A stretch of DNA of 53,123 bases, taken from positions 1-53,123 of the forward strand of contig WQSQ01000003.1 of assembly GCA_009787775.1 (NCBI GenBank). Direction: 5' to 3'. Under the pieces are notes generated by a model, which ran no database searches, was not told the DNA's origin, and saw only the letters and a list, made by a program, of their open reading frames with translations. The DNA is from Treponema sp. Lineage in GTDB: Bacteria > Spirochaetota > Spirochaetia > Treponematales > Breznakiellaceae. The position numbers were made by a program, and so were the translations under genes. Of this stretch, positions 8,420 to 17,438 are shown piece by piece; position 1 is the stretch's first letter, and every line of letters begins with the position of its first letter.

Positions 8420-11400
8420 TTATTCCGCTTTGCTTGCTGCTTTTTTCTCCATCCTTTTTTCAAGCATCATGTACACGACGGGGATAAAAAACAGTGTGAT
8501 AAAGGTGGAGCTGAAAAGGCCTCCGAAGATGCTCTGCCCCAGGGGAGCGTATATTTCCGAGCCTTCGCCTGTTGCGAGCGAAAGGGGGATAACGGCGAAC
8601 AGCGTTGTTATGGTTGTCATAAGGATGGGTTTGAGGCGGGAGACTGCGCCTGAGATCACTGCTTCTTCCAGAGGAAGGCCGTACTTGTCGCGGAGCAGAT
8701 TGGTGTAGCTTATAAGAATAATGGCGTTGTTCACGACAAGCCCTGCCAGCGTTATTATACCCAAAAGGGAGATAAGGTTAAGCGAGGAGCTAAAAAGAAG
8801 AAGCCCGCCTGTTACGCCGATTAACGTAAAGGGAATGGAGGACATAACAAGCAGCGGCTGAGTAAAGCGCTCGAACTGGATGACCATCACGGCGTAAATA
8901 AGGAAGATCGAAACGGCGAGAATGATAATTAAGGAGCGGAACGAGGAGAGCATTTCAGCGGCGGTTCCGCCCAGTTCCCAGCTTGCTCCTGGCGCGATGC
9001 CCTTTTCGTTCAAAAGCGTTTCCAAAAGGCGCGTGCTTTCGCGGACATTGGGGTCTTTAAGGCTTGCGCTTACCGTAATTGAGCGGGATTTGTTCCTGTG
9101 GTTTATTTGGGACAACGTCTCCTCAATGTCAAGGCCGGCAAAAACAGCGTAGGAAACCTGTCCGCCTGTCGCTGTGTTAATGCCAAGGGAATAGAGAACG
9201 TCGTCGGGAACGCCTGCGCCGCTCAGATTAGTGCGAAGTTCTATCGGATAGTTTTTTCCGGGCCCGTAAAAAGTGCCGAGAGATATACCGTTAAACACAA
9301 TTCGGTTCGTCAGAGCCGCCTGATAGGAAGAAAGCCCCAAAAGACCCATATATTGATGAAGGAGGCGCGCGTTCATCTCGCGCTGGTTAAACCTGATGTT
9401 TACGTCCGCGCTCGCGACATTCGGATCCTGCAGCATGTACTGCCTGACCTGCTGCGAAGCGGTTATTACAGTGTCAATATCCGTTCCGTATACATTAACG
9501 ACAAGCCCTTCTCCTCCCGTCGCCATCGAAAGAAGATTCGATAAGCCTCCGTTGCTGAAATCAGCCTGCGCGTCTGGTATCATCCTTCTGATTTTGTCCT
9601 GAAGCTCGTTTACAATTTCAACAACATGCCTTCTGCCTGACGGATGGCTTCTCTCCCTGAGCCTTTTAAGCTTGATAATTCCGTAGGCGCGGTTGGGTTC
9701 GCTTCCCATATCAAACGCGCCCGATTGCCCGACTGTAAAGTAAGAAGCCTCAATTTCGCCGGGTATAATGCCGCGGATGGTTTTTTCAAGAAGGATGACT
9801 TTTTCGTGCGTCATTTCAAGCGTGTAGCCGCCCGGCGTCTCGACGCTTACGGCAATCTCAGCCATGTCTGTCTGCGGGAGAAACTCAAAGCCCAAAAGGC
9901 GCAGCGAAAATATACTCACCGCAAACAGAATTAATGTCCCGAGAATAAATGAAAACCTGTTGTTAAGCGCGCCTTCAAGAAGTTTCCTGTAGCCTCCGTT
10001 AAGGCTCTCCATGAACTTTTCCACGGGAACGGAGATTCTTTTACCGATGCCGCCTTCTTTTTCTTTTTTAAGAAAAACAGAACAAAGAAAGGGAATGACG
10101 ACAATCGCGGCGAGTATCGAGAAAAAGATCGCGAAGATAATTGTCCACGCGACATCTTTCAGGATGACCCCGGCAAGGCCGGTTAAGAAAAGAACGGGAA
10201 TAAAAGCTGCCAGAGTTGTAGTCATTGAGGCAATCAGAGCCTGGCCTGTCTCCTGAACGCCGATGGAAGCTGCATCGGAAGCGCTTATATCGCCTTTGTT
10301 AAAATGGCGCTGGATCATTTCCAGTACAACAATGGACGCATCAATCACCATTCCTATTGCGGTCGTTATTCCTCCGAGCGTAACAAGGTCAAGACTTGAA
10401 CCTTTAATCCAAAGAGCAAGCAGGGTAAAAAGAATTGAAAGCGGAATTGAAAAACTTATCATCAATGTCGTGCTTGTGTTGTGCAAAAAGATGAACAGAA
10501 CCAAGACCGCCAAAAACGCTCCCAGCGCGGCGGAGCGAAGAACAGAGTCTATCGACATGGATATATTAACAGCATCATCGTTGATGTAAGTAAACGACAG
10601 TACACCGCCGTATTCCCGTTCCATGTTCTCCAGAAAGGAGCGCACTTCACGGCTTATTAAAACCGCGTCCCCTGACTGCAGTTTTGTAACGGAAACAGCC
10701 AGGGAATCTTCTCCCCCTGATACCACATAGCTTGTTCTGCGGTTTTCCTTTATTTCTATATCAGCGGCATCTTTAAGCCTGATAAACCGGCCGTCCTTGT
10801 AGGCGATGACCTGATCCTCAAAATCCTGAACGGAAGAGAACCTGCCGTCTGTTCTAATGTTAAGATTGTACCCCTGATATACGCCGTCTCCGCCGGGAAG
10901 CGAAAGATTCGCTGCGGGAAGTATCTGCGCGATGTCAAGAAGGGAGATTCCAAGAGCGCTAAGACGGTCAAGGTCGGCATTGATTTCCAGAATGTCGTTT
11001 GAACCACCTCTCATCCTGACATTGGCGACTCCGGGAATGCGGGATAACGCCGGAATGATTTCGTCATTGCAAAGAGCGGATAAATCGCCTCTGCCGCTCT
11101 CTCCGTTTGCACCGATGATGATGTTCATCATGGGAAGTTCGGCCGTGCTATACTGTAGAATGACTGGAGGAGCGGGAAGATCGGAGGGAAGATTTCCCAT
11201 TGCGCTGTTTATTTTTTCCCTTATTTCATAAAGCCTGTCCTGTGCGCTTTCGTTATAACTGAGCTGCAGTTCGATGACAGACACAGAATTTCTGGAAGTA
11301 GAAGTCATCAGGTTAAGACCCGAAAGAGTGCCGAGCGCTTCTTCCAAAGGATTTGTAATTTCTCTTTCAATGTCGGCGGGCCCGACTCCGGGCCATGTTG

Positions 11401-11545
11401 TTATAACAACGAGTGTCGGCATGGCCATATCGGCGATAAGGCTTCGCCTCAAATTAAAGACTGACATGATGCCGAACACAAAAAGGATTACAAGAAGCAT
11501 CATTATTATCTTGGGATGTCTTATGGCGAAGTCCGCGATTTTCAT
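8420..11545 (-). CDS. RND-family efflux transporter permease
   Basis: A 1041-residue inner-membrane pump of the AcrB/MexB (HAE1) superfamily. It begins with MKIADFAIRHPKIIMM and has the standard RND layout: helix 1, a periplasmic porter domain, helices 2-6 (about 330-490), a second porter and docking domain, and the last helices (about 860-1030). GIVVDASIVVLE-like text is present as GMVIDASIVVLEMIQRH, the helix-4 region of the proton relay. It exports amphipathic compounds with an adaptor and an outer-membrane channel; substrate unknown. It starts 2 bases after the adaptor's stop codon with no clear ribosome-binding site, implying coupling. No TolC-like channel lies in the window. Confidence 0.92.
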   Translation of the reverse strand: MKIADFAIRHPKIIMMLLVILFVFGIMSVFNLRRSLIADMAMPTLVVITTWPGVGPADIEREITNPLEEALGTLSGLNLMTSTSRNSVSVIELQLSYNESAQDRLYEIREKINSAMGNLPSDLPAPPVILQYSTAELPMMNIIIGANGESGRGDLSALCNDEIIPALSRIPGVANVRMRGGSNDILEINADLDRLSALGISLLDIAQILPAANLSLPGGDGVYQGYNLNIRTDGRFSSVQDFEDQVIAYKDGRFIRLKDAADIEIKENRRTSYVVSGGEDSLAVSVTKLQSGDAVLISREVRSFLENMEREYGGVLSFTYINDDAVNISMSIDSVLRSAALGAFLAVLVLFIFLHNTSTTLMISFSIPLSILFTLLALWIKGSSLDLVTLGGITTAIGMVIDASIVVLEMIQRHFNKGDISASDAASIGVQETGQALIASMTTTLAAFIPVLFLTGLAGVILKDVAWTIIFAIFFSILAAIVVIPFLCSVFLKKEKEGGIGKRISVPVEKFMESLNGGYRKLLEGALNNRFSFILGTLILFAVSIFSLRLLGFEFLPQTDMAEIAVSVETPGGYTLEMTHEKVILLEKTIRGIIPGEIEASYFTVGQSGAFDMGSEPNRAYGIIKLKRLRERSHPSGRRHVVEIVNELQDKIRRMIPDAQADFSNGGLSNLLSMATGGEGLVVNVYGTDIDTVITASQQVRQYMLQDPNVASADVNIRFNQREMNARLLHQYMGLLGLSSYQAALTNRIVFNGISLGTFYGPGKNYPIELRTNLSGAGVPDDVLYSLGINTATGGQVSYAVFAGLDIEETLSQINHRNKSRSITVSASLKDPNVRESTRLLETLLNEKGIAPGASWELGGTAAEMLSSFRSLIIILAVSIFLIYAVMVIQFERFTQPLLVMSSIPFTLIGVTGGLLLFSSSLNLISLLGIITLAGLVVNNAIILISYTNLLRDKYGLPLEEAVISGAVSRLKPILMTTITTLFAVIPLSLATGEGSEIYAPLGQSIFGGLFSSTFITLFFIPVVYMMLEKRMEKKAASKAE

Positions 11546-11547
11546 TT

Positions 11548-12627
11548 TTAGGGTGCCTGCGCTTCGGAGAGAATATTGACGCGTTGTCCCGCGCTTATAA
11601 AATGCTGCCCTTCAAATATAAATATTCTGTCATGATACTCCGCAGGTATTTGAAAATAATCGTTATTTGAAAACTCCAAAGTAATTTCCGTCGGCTGCGC
11701 TGTCCCGCTCTGCGTTACATACCAAAGCCTGTTTCCCGATGTTAAAGCCCTGAACGGAAGGTAATAAACATCGTCCCTTTTCTCAAGGGTAAAAATCACG
11801 TTTACAAACATGCCTGGGCGCAGTCCGGATGCGGCTCCCCTTGGGATTTCATACTCAACGATAAAGCTCCTGTTCTCGGGGGATACGTAAGGTGCGAGGC
11901 TTAACGGCCTCAGAATGAAGGATGTTTCTCCCAATGCCGGCGATTGAAGGCGCACAGGCATTGTCCGCCAGTTATCCGCGAAAAACCTGTAATGAATTTC
12001 CGGAATCGCGGCCTTTATCCTAAGGTCGCCGAGATCGCCAAGCGTGACAAGAGGCGTTCCTGCCGCGACAAGGCCGCCTTCCGCCGCGTGGCGCATAAGA
12101 ACAGTCGCGTTTATGGGAGCGCGGATTCTTGTATAGTCCATATTTAGCTGCGCAAGTTCATACTGCGCTCTGGCTACGTCAAAAGCCATTCTGGCTTCTT
12201 CATAATTTTGGCGGGATACTCCCTGACTCTGATAAAGCTCGCTTATCATTTCATATGTTGAGCTTGCCGTCGTGTAGGCCGACTGGGCCTGGCTGAATGT
12301 AAGTTCATGAGGAGCAGAGTCCACTATTGCCAGAATCTGGCCTTCGGTTACCGTATCGCCTGCTTTTACACCAAGCATGATAAGCGTGCCTCCCGTGCGG
12401 GGAACCACAGTAATAAGGCGGCCAGTTTCCACATGACTTGTTATTCGCAGTGTTTTTTCAAGGCTGCCGAGAGCCGGTCTTATTGTTATAACAGGAGCCA
12501 TAAATTCATCTGCTGTTATACTTTCTCTGCGGATTACAAGAAAAACTACTACCGCAAAGAGAAACGCGAGGGCTGCGAAGATTACGAATTTGGCAAGTGA
12601 ATGTCTGTTTTTACCCAGGGAGTTCAT
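11548..12627 (-). CDS. RND efflux periplasmic adaptor (membrane fusion protein)
   Basis: A 359-residue adaptor anchored by one N-terminal helix (about 15-34, VIFAALAFLFAVVVFLV). It has the usual order: lipoyl half (ITVVPRTGGTLIMLGVKAGDTVTEGQILAIVD), a short helical hairpin (about 120-160), the second lipoyl half (INATVLMRHAAEGGLVAAGTPLVTLGD), then beta-barrel domains. It links the RND pump to an outer-membrane channel. The frame is open to 12705, but I chose the ATG at 12627: a good promoter (TTCACA, 16 bases, TATAAT) ends 9 bases before it. No Shine-Dalgarno site is present. The start is moderately certain. Confidence 0.88.
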   Translation of the reverse strand: MNSLGKNRHSLAKFVIFAALAFLFAVVVFLVIRRESITADEFMAPVITIRPALGSLEKTLRITSHVETGRLITVVPRTGGTLIMLGVKAGDTVTEGQILAIVDSAPHELTFSQAQSAYTTASSTYEMISELYQSQGVSRQNYEEARMAFDVARAQYELAQLNMDYTRIRAPINATVLMRHAAEGGLVAAGTPLVTLGDLGDLRIKAAIPEIHYRFFADNWRTMPVRLQSPALGETSFILRPLSLAPYVSPENRSFIVEYEIPRGAASGLRPGMFVNVIFTLEKRDDVYYLPFRALTSGNRLWYVTQSGTAQPTEITLEFSNNDYFQIPAEYHDRIFIFEGQHFISAGQRVNILSEAQAP

Positions 12628-12636
12628 TAATTTAGC

Positions 12637-12664
12637 ATTATAACTTATTCCTTTATTTTGTGAA
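12637..12664 (-). promoter_or_regulatory. Promoter of the RND pump operon
   Basis: On the minus strand TTCACA (12659-12664), a 16-base spacer and a perfect TATAAT (12637-12642). The -10 ends only 9 bases before the chosen ATG, so the leader would be about 2-3 bases long. Confidence 0.5.
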
Positions 12665-12768
12665 ATGCAATAAAGCCGGGTATTTATTATTTGAGTTTTT
12701 CCCAAAAACGCAAACTTGAGGTTTGACTGTCTGTAGCAGCATTTGGCTGTAATTTATCCGCTGAGTTA

Positions 12769-12792
12769 TTTCTAAAATTTCAGTTTTAGAAA
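12769..12792 (-). terminator. Possible terminator after the ricT-like gene
   Basis: A perfect 9-bp A/T-rich stem TTTCTAAAA / TTTTAGAAA with a 6-base loop lies about 35 bases beyond the stop at 12827 on the minus strand. The stem has little GC and no clean T-tract, so the call is weak. Confidence 0.3.
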
Positions 12793-12826
12793 ACTTCTGC
12801 ATTACAGATTAATTGCTTCCTGCTCA

Positions 12827-13783
12827 TTATTTCTCATTCGCTTTTATTCTCCAGTAATTGTCATTGCGTTCAAATTGGCAGGCAGGAACGGAAATTTGCC
12901 TGCCGTCATCGTGGGCCATTTTTATATGGCAGGTGATGGGATTTACTTCGATGACTTTCCAGTATTCATTTTCGTGGTGTATCCGCATTCCTTCCTGCGG
13001 GAGATTACGCTGCTGTTCGCTGTAAAACCCGTATTCATAAAAAAGACAGCATAAAAGCCTTCCGCAAGGGCCGGAAATTTTTACGGAATTAAGTGAAAGT
13101 TTTTGATCCTTTGCCATTTTGATGGAAACAGGCTTAAGTTTATCTGATACGCAATGACAGCAATAACCTCTTCCGCAGACTCCAAGGCCTCCGACAACCC
13201 TTGCCTCGTCGCGCACGCCTATCTGGCGCAGTTCAATGCGCATTTTAAAAACACTGACAAGGTCTTTAACCAGCTCGCGGAAATCCACCCTGTTTTCGGC
13301 GGTAAAGAAGAAAAGGATTTTCGGTTCTTCTAAAAGATAATGCACCATAACAAGTTTCATTTCCAGCTTATGGTTTTCGATTTTCCTTCTGCATATATCA
13401 AAAGCATCAGTTTCGAGCCTGCTGTTGTTGCGCGATTTATTAATATCTTCTGGAGCGGCAATCCTTACAATCCAGGCTATTTCTGAAACAGGAGGAAGCT
13501 TGCCGCGGACAGAACCGATTACCTGCGCAAGATCGCGTCCATAGCGGGTAGGCACAATAACCATTGTATCAGGGCTGAGGTTATCTTCACGGTAAACAGC
13601 GAGAAAAGTTTCCTGGGAATACAATAGTCTTAACCTGTAGATTGGGGTATCGGGAGCAATTGATTCAATACCGGCATCGGCACCTGTTATGACATTATGT
13701 TCTTGAAATTTCGCATCGCTGCGATCGTCTTCAAGAGAAGAGATATCATCATCTATATTTTCATATTCATTGTAATCGCTCAC
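12827..13783 (-). CDS. PSP1-domain protein, RicT/YaaT-like
   Basis: A 318-residue protein with a PSP1 C-terminal domain and the cysteine pattern of RicT (YaaT): CGRGYCCHC (about 206-214) and CGRLLCC (about 242-248). In Bacillus subtilis RicT with RicA and RicF forms an Fe-S complex that affects RNase Y and mRNA maturation; that role is known there and inferred here. The N-terminal 40 residues are acidic and probably disordered. The start is GTG, with AGGA 8-10 bases upstream. It follows the YaaR-like gene by 9 bases, as the last gene of the M23-bactofilin cluster. Confidence 0.85.
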   Translation of the reverse strand: MSDYNEYENIDDDISSLEDDRSDAKFQEHNVITGADAGIESIAPDTPIYRLRLLYSQETFLAVYREDNLSPDTMVIVPTRYGRDLAQVIGSVRGKLPPVSEIAWIVRIAAPEDINKSRNNSRLETDAFDICRRKIENHKLEMKLVMVHYLLEEPKILFFFTAENRVDFRELVKDLVSVFKMRIELRQIGVRDEARVVGGLGVCGRGYCCHCVSDKLKPVSIKMAKDQKLSLNSVKISGPCGRLLCCLFYEYGFYSEQQRNLPQEGMRIHHENEYWKVIEVNPITCHIKMAHDDGRQISVPACQFERNDNYWRIKANEK

Positions 13784-13792
13784 TTGCTTATC

Positions 13793-14341
13793 CTACTGTA
13801 GTAAGTCTATCAGAAGACCTTTAATTTCCTCAAGACGTGAAACCAGCTCCATCTGGTACTTTTGATTAGACAGGAGCATTGCGGCAAGATCGTCAAGTTT
13901 TTTATCGATAATAGATATCTTTGTATGAAGTTTTCCCTTGTCCGCGCCGGGAGCAGAGCGCTTTCCCTTAAAACCAGGTTTAAATTTATTAGGAAGGCCT
14001 TCTTCATAATCCAGCGAGTAACTGTTCTGCACTACATAATTAATAAAGCTGCGTACCGCCTGTTTATAGCGCATAATCTCTTCGGGGAGCGGGCGGTTTT
14101 TCAATACATCACCTGCATCGCGTACTTCGTCCATTAATGCGTCTACTGTGTCATCTGATACAGGGAGGTTTGCAAGAGGACCAAGTTCATCTGCGGTTTT
14201 TCCCCGCAGGCTGTCAAACAAAGACGAAAATTCAGTTTTACCGCCGCGATTTATATTCCTGGTTTTTTTATCGTCTTTAACCTGAGCGTATGCTGCGGGA
14301 TTCATATAAAAGGAAGTATCAGTTCCGTCTATTTTAGCCAT
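13793..14341 (-). CDS. YaaR-like (DUF327) protein
   Basis: A 182-residue soluble, helix-rich protein. FSSLFDSLRG (about 39), a central region with RYKQAVRSFINYVVQNSYSLD (about 93-113) and a C-terminal helical segment IDKKLDDLAAMLL match the YaaR/DUF327 family as I know it; molecular function unknown. I chose the ATG at 14341, whose first eight bases (ATGGCTAA) overlap the end of the bactofilin gene, implying coupled translation. The longer frame to 14425 would overlap bactofilin by about 90 bases. In Firmicutes yaaR also lies near yaaT, so the pairing with the RicT-like gene is meaningful. Confidence 0.75.
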   Translation of the reverse strand: MAKIDGTDTSFYMNPAAYAQVKDDKKTRNINRGGKTEFSSLFDSLRGKTADELGPLANLPVSDDTVDALMDEVRDAGDVLKNRPLPEEIMRYKQAVRSFINYVVQNSYSLDYEEGLPNKFKPGFKGKRSAPGADKGKLHTKISIIDKKLDDLAAMLLSNQKYQMELVSRLEEIKGLLIDLLQ

Positions 14342-14765
14342 AAGTTTTTTGGAAAACAGGTAATGCCGATTTAATACCCTGTGCGTCGCGGTACTCTGAC
14401 ATGGTTTTTTGCCAGATGTCATCACCGGGACAAACAGCTACTTTACCATTGATAAAACAGCCGTCATCAGCTTGAATGCGGCGGGTGATTATATCTCCCA
14501 TAATAATTGCGGTAGAGAGAATAACTAAATGCCCGTCAGAAATAACATTACCGTAAACAACTCCGCCTATTGTAACATTTGTACCTGATACATTGCCTTT
14601 TACTCTGGCACGTTCTCCAATAACAACCTTGCCTTTAGCGCGGATATCCCCGCGAATGCTTCCATCAATACGTGTAAAACCTCCAGCTTCAATATCGCCT
14701 GATAGGCTGGTATTAGGTCCTATAATAGTGTTAATGGAATAATCGTTGTTTTTATCCTGAGCCAT
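14334..14765 (-). CDS. Bactofilin (polymer-forming cytoskeletal protein)
   Basis: A 143-residue protein dominated by a DUF583 right-handed beta-helix (about 14-115) with regular short repeats such as GDIEAGGFTRIDGSIRGDIRAKGKV. Bactofilins assemble into non-polar filaments at the membrane without nucleotide and recruit cell-wall enzymes; they affect curvature or helicity in Helicobacter and Leptospira. The neighbouring M23 peptidase gene is the classic partner, so a role in cell shape is likely. The C-terminal tail (about 115-143) is not beta-helical. Start supported by GGTAGCCTATG spacing and by family length. Confidence 0.9.
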   Translation of the reverse strand: MAQDKNNDYSINTIIGPNTSLSGDIEAGGFTRIDGSIRGDIRAKGKVVIGERARVKGNVSGTNVTIGGVVYGNVISDGHLVILSTAIIMGDIITRRIQADDGCFINGKVAVCPGDDIWQKTMSEYRDAQGIKSALPVFQKTYG

Positions 14766-14896
14766 AGGCTACCTTTATTAAAAAACGTATATGTAATTAT
14801 AACCTTGTCTATGCGTATAAAAAAGGGGAAATCCGGCATCTCTTACAAATATAGCAACTTTGAAGCGCAGATTCGGAAGTCCACAAATATCATTTG

Positions 14897-15931
14897 TCAG
14901 CGTACCTGTCTGGACAAACTGGAACGAATTGTAATGTATCTGTATGGATCCACAACATCGGAACCGATGTGAACTTCATAATGAAGGTGAGGACCGGTTG
15001 AAATACCCGTACTCCCGATATAGCCGATTATTCCGCCTTGTTGAACACGCTGCCCGACCTGTACATTGGGACGAAGCAAATGCGCATAACGGGTATAGTA
15101 CCCGTGTTTGTGCCTGATAATCACATAGTTGCCGTAGTCATAAACATATTCGACAGTAACAACCTGTCCATCTGCGGCGGCAATTACTGGGTCGCCGGAG
15201 CGATAAGTGGAAATATCAATTCCTCTGTGAATATGCCATTGACCGTGAATCGGGTGAATGTTCTGCCCAAAAAACATTGTAATATTGCCGATTCCGCCCC
15301 GAACAGGCCAAATACTGGGTATTTCTGTTAAAAGAGCGCTTTGCGAGTCAAGAAGGCTGCCGATTTCCATAATTGGCTCTACAGACTGAGAAAGGTACAT
15401 GGAAAGCTGCCTGATCTCATCGACCTCCCGTATAAGACCGTCAGGTTTTTCGTTTATACCTATAATGGAGCTTAAATCGCCGGTTGTGTTCTGTGAAAGA
15501 TTACTGTTGTTACTGTTAATACCCAGCGCTCTGAAAACACTGGAAAGAGCGCTTTGAAAATTACGGGCTTCCCTGAGAAGCAGCGCTGTTTCATCACGCA
15601 TCTGATCAAGAGAAGCCTGTGTTTCCCGCAGCCTACTGTCATAATTTCCTGATGAATAAATGGGATTGCTGTAAGATGAGCCTACCCAGTAAATAGCTCC
15701 CAAAATACCGAAGACTACTAAAATAAAACAGGAAATTGATAAGATAGTGACCTGTAGATTATAAACTTTCTTTTCTGAATGAGGAACAAAAACGATCGTA
15801 AAACGTTTTGTTAAAATACGGCCAAAAACTTTAAAAACATTTAAAATAAACTTGCCAAAAACATACAAAGAATCCTTAACTTTTTGTACAAATTTATTTT
15901 CTATGCGTTTATATTCATGAACTGATGCCAT
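14897..15931 (-). CDS. M23 (LytM) family peptidase, membrane-anchored
   Basis: A 344-residue protein with a cytoplasmic basic N-terminus, one membrane helix (about 62-85), a coiled-coil-like stretch (about 98-130) and a C-terminal LytM domain. Zn ligands are present: HRGID (H235, D239) and HLHYEVH (H315, H317), so the enzyme should be active against peptidoglycan cross-bridges. It acts in the periplasm. GGGGAG precedes the ATG. It heads the cluster with bactofilin (131 bases downstream), YaaR-like and RicT-like genes and has its own near-perfect promoter. Confidence 0.92.
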   Translation of the reverse strand: MASVHEYKRIENKFVQKVKDSLYVFGKFILNVFKVFGRILTKRFTIVFVPHSEKKVYNLQVTILSISCFILVVFGILGAIYWVGSSYSNPIYSSGNYDSRLRETQASLDQMRDETALLLREARNFQSALSSVFRALGINSNNSNLSQNTTGDLSSIIGINEKPDGLIREVDEIRQLSMYLSQSVEPIMEIGSLLDSQSALLTEIPSIWPVRGGIGNITMFFGQNIHPIHGQWHIHRGIDISTYRSGDPVIAAADGQVVTVEYVYDYGNYVIIRHKHGYYTRYAHLLRPNVQVGQRVQQGGIIGYIGSTGISTGPHLHYEVHIGSDVVDPYRYITIRSSLSRQVR

Positions 15932-15957
15932 TAACTCTCCCCACCAAGTACTTCCTC

Positions 15958-15986
15958 ATTCTATCAACTTGAAAAATTAATGTCAA
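15958..15986 (-). promoter_or_regulatory. Promoter of the M23-bactofilin cluster
   Basis: Minus strand: perfect TTGACA (15981-15986), 17-base spacer, TAGAAT (15958-15963), 27 bases before the M23 peptidase start. Confidence 0.7.
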
Positions 15987-16110
15987 TAATAAATAAAAAA
16001 ACTGCCGATTCTATACCCAAATGTTAAAATACGCAAATAAAATAATTGCAAAATTTTACTTTTTATGTTTATGTATCGTTAATTTTTATTTATCCCCATA
16101 CTTTTGGCTT

Positions 16111-16644
16111 TTAAACAGCATCAAAACCTGATTGTATAGCCTTAATATTCATTGGAATATATTGATGTTTATCAGCTGAAAAAAACCTTTTCAATATACC
16201 TTCAATGTCGGCAAATTTTAATGCTTTTGTTAGCTTTGCCATAGCGCCAAATGCCACCATGTTGGCAAAAAGCACATTTCCAACCTGTTCAGCAATACCT
16301 GATGCTTCAAATTTAATAACTTTTAGGTCATTTCGTACAGGGTTTTCCTTTACCAGAGTTGAATTTATTAATATTAAACCATTGGTTTTTAAAATTTTCT
16401 CGCATAGGGGAAGCGAATCAATATTCATTACCAAGGCTGAATCTGGAGTAGTAACAAGAGGGCTTGCAATTTCTTCATCAGAAATGATTACACTCGCTCT
16501 GGCGATACCGCCTCGTTTTTCAGCGCCATAAAACGGGAAGAAAGTAACATTTTTCCCTTCCTTCATGGCAAAATAAACCCATAGCTGACCTAGAGAGATG
16601 ATCCCCTGCCCGCCGAATCCTGCAAAAAATGATTTTTCTGTCAT
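16111..16644 (-). CDS. 2-oxoacid:ferredoxin oxidoreductase, gamma subunit
   Basis: A 177-residue gamma (Rossmann-like) subunit with the hallmark GFGGQGIISLGQL (about 8-20) and GGIARASVIISDEEI (about 44-58). With the alpha, beta and ferredoxin subunits it oxidatively decarboxylates a 2-oxoacid to acyl-CoA while reducing ferredoxin. Whether the substrate is 2-oxoglutarate (Kor) or a branched-chain 2-oxoacid (Vor) cannot be told by eye. It is the last gene, overlapping the beta subunit gene by 4 bases. Confidence 0.88.
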   Translation of the reverse strand: MTEKSFFAGFGGQGIISLGQLWVYFAMKEGKNVTFFPFYGAEKRGGIARASVIISDEEIASPLVTTPDSALVMNIDSLPLCEKILKTNGLILINSTLVKENPVRNDLKVIKFEASGIAEQVGNVLFANMVAFGAMAKLTKALKFADIEGILKRFFSADKHQYIPMNIKAIQSGFDAV

Positions 16645-17438
16645 TTGGAACCTCCTGTTGAATGCGGTGCAGGGAGCTTAGTATTGATATCAGAGTTTAA
16701 ATTATTCTTTACTTCGCCTAAAGGAAATACAGGTATCATGTTTTTTTCCAGCCATTCAACTGCCTGTATAGGTTCCATTGTCCAGTTAGTGGGACAGGGA
16801 GAGAGAATTTCAACCATTGTGTTTCCGATTCCGGCCATCTGCGCTTCAAACGCTTTTTTAATGTACTGTCTTGTTTTGCGGATATTAGCGGCATTATTTA
16901 CAGCTCCTCTTGCCAGATAGCGTGTTCCATCCAGAGTTGCAAGAAGCTCCGCAACCCTAATCGGGTAGCCCATTCCGGCAGTGTCCGCGTCCCGGCCATT
17001 AGGAGCAGTCGCTGCTTTTTGACCAATTAATGTAGTAGGTGCCATCTGTCCGCCTGTCATTCCATAAATAGCGTTGTTAACAAAGATTGTTGTAAACTTT
17101 TCTGCTCTGTTGGCAGCGTGAATCATTTCCGCAGTTCCAATTGCTGCCATATCACCGTCTCCCTGATAACAGATAACAAGATGATCAGGATGAACGCGTT
17201 TTATGCCGGTTGCTGCAGCGGGAGTGCGTCCGTGCGGCGGCTGTACAGAATCGAAATCAAAATATAAATCTGCCCAAATTGAACAGCCTACAGGATGGGT
17301 AATTACTGTTCTATCCCGAAGATTCATTTCATCAATGACTTCGCAAATTATACGGTGAATTATCCCATGTCCGCAGCCGCCGCAGTACTTTGTTTGAATT
17401 TTTTTTAAGCATTTCGGGTATCCCGATATCTTTTTCAT
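16641..17438 (-). CDS. 2-oxoacid:ferredoxin oxidoreductase, beta (TPP-binding) subunit
   Basis: A 265-residue thiamine-pyrophosphate subunit. CGGCGHG (about 19-25) is the expected N-terminal cluster-and-TPP motif; GDGDMAAIG (about 94-102) and NNAIYGMTGGQMAPTT (about 121-136) form the Mg-TPP motif. It forms the catalytic heart with the alpha subunit. Both gene ends overlap their neighbours by 4 bases (ATGA-type), so the four subunits are translated together. Confidence 0.92.
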   Translation of the reverse strand: MKKISGYPKCLKKIQTKYCGGCGHGIIHRIICEVIDEMNLRDRTVITHPVGCSIWADLYFDFDSVQPPHGRTPAAATGIKRVHPDHLVICYQGDGDMAAIGTAEMIHAANRAEKFTTIFVNNAIYGMTGGQMAPTTLIGQKAATAPNGRDADTAGMGYPIRVAELLATLDGTRYLARGAVNNAANIRKTRQYIKKAFEAQMAGIGNTMVEILSPCPTNWTMEPIQAVEWLEKNMIPVFPLGEVKNNLNSDINTKLPAPHSTGGSK

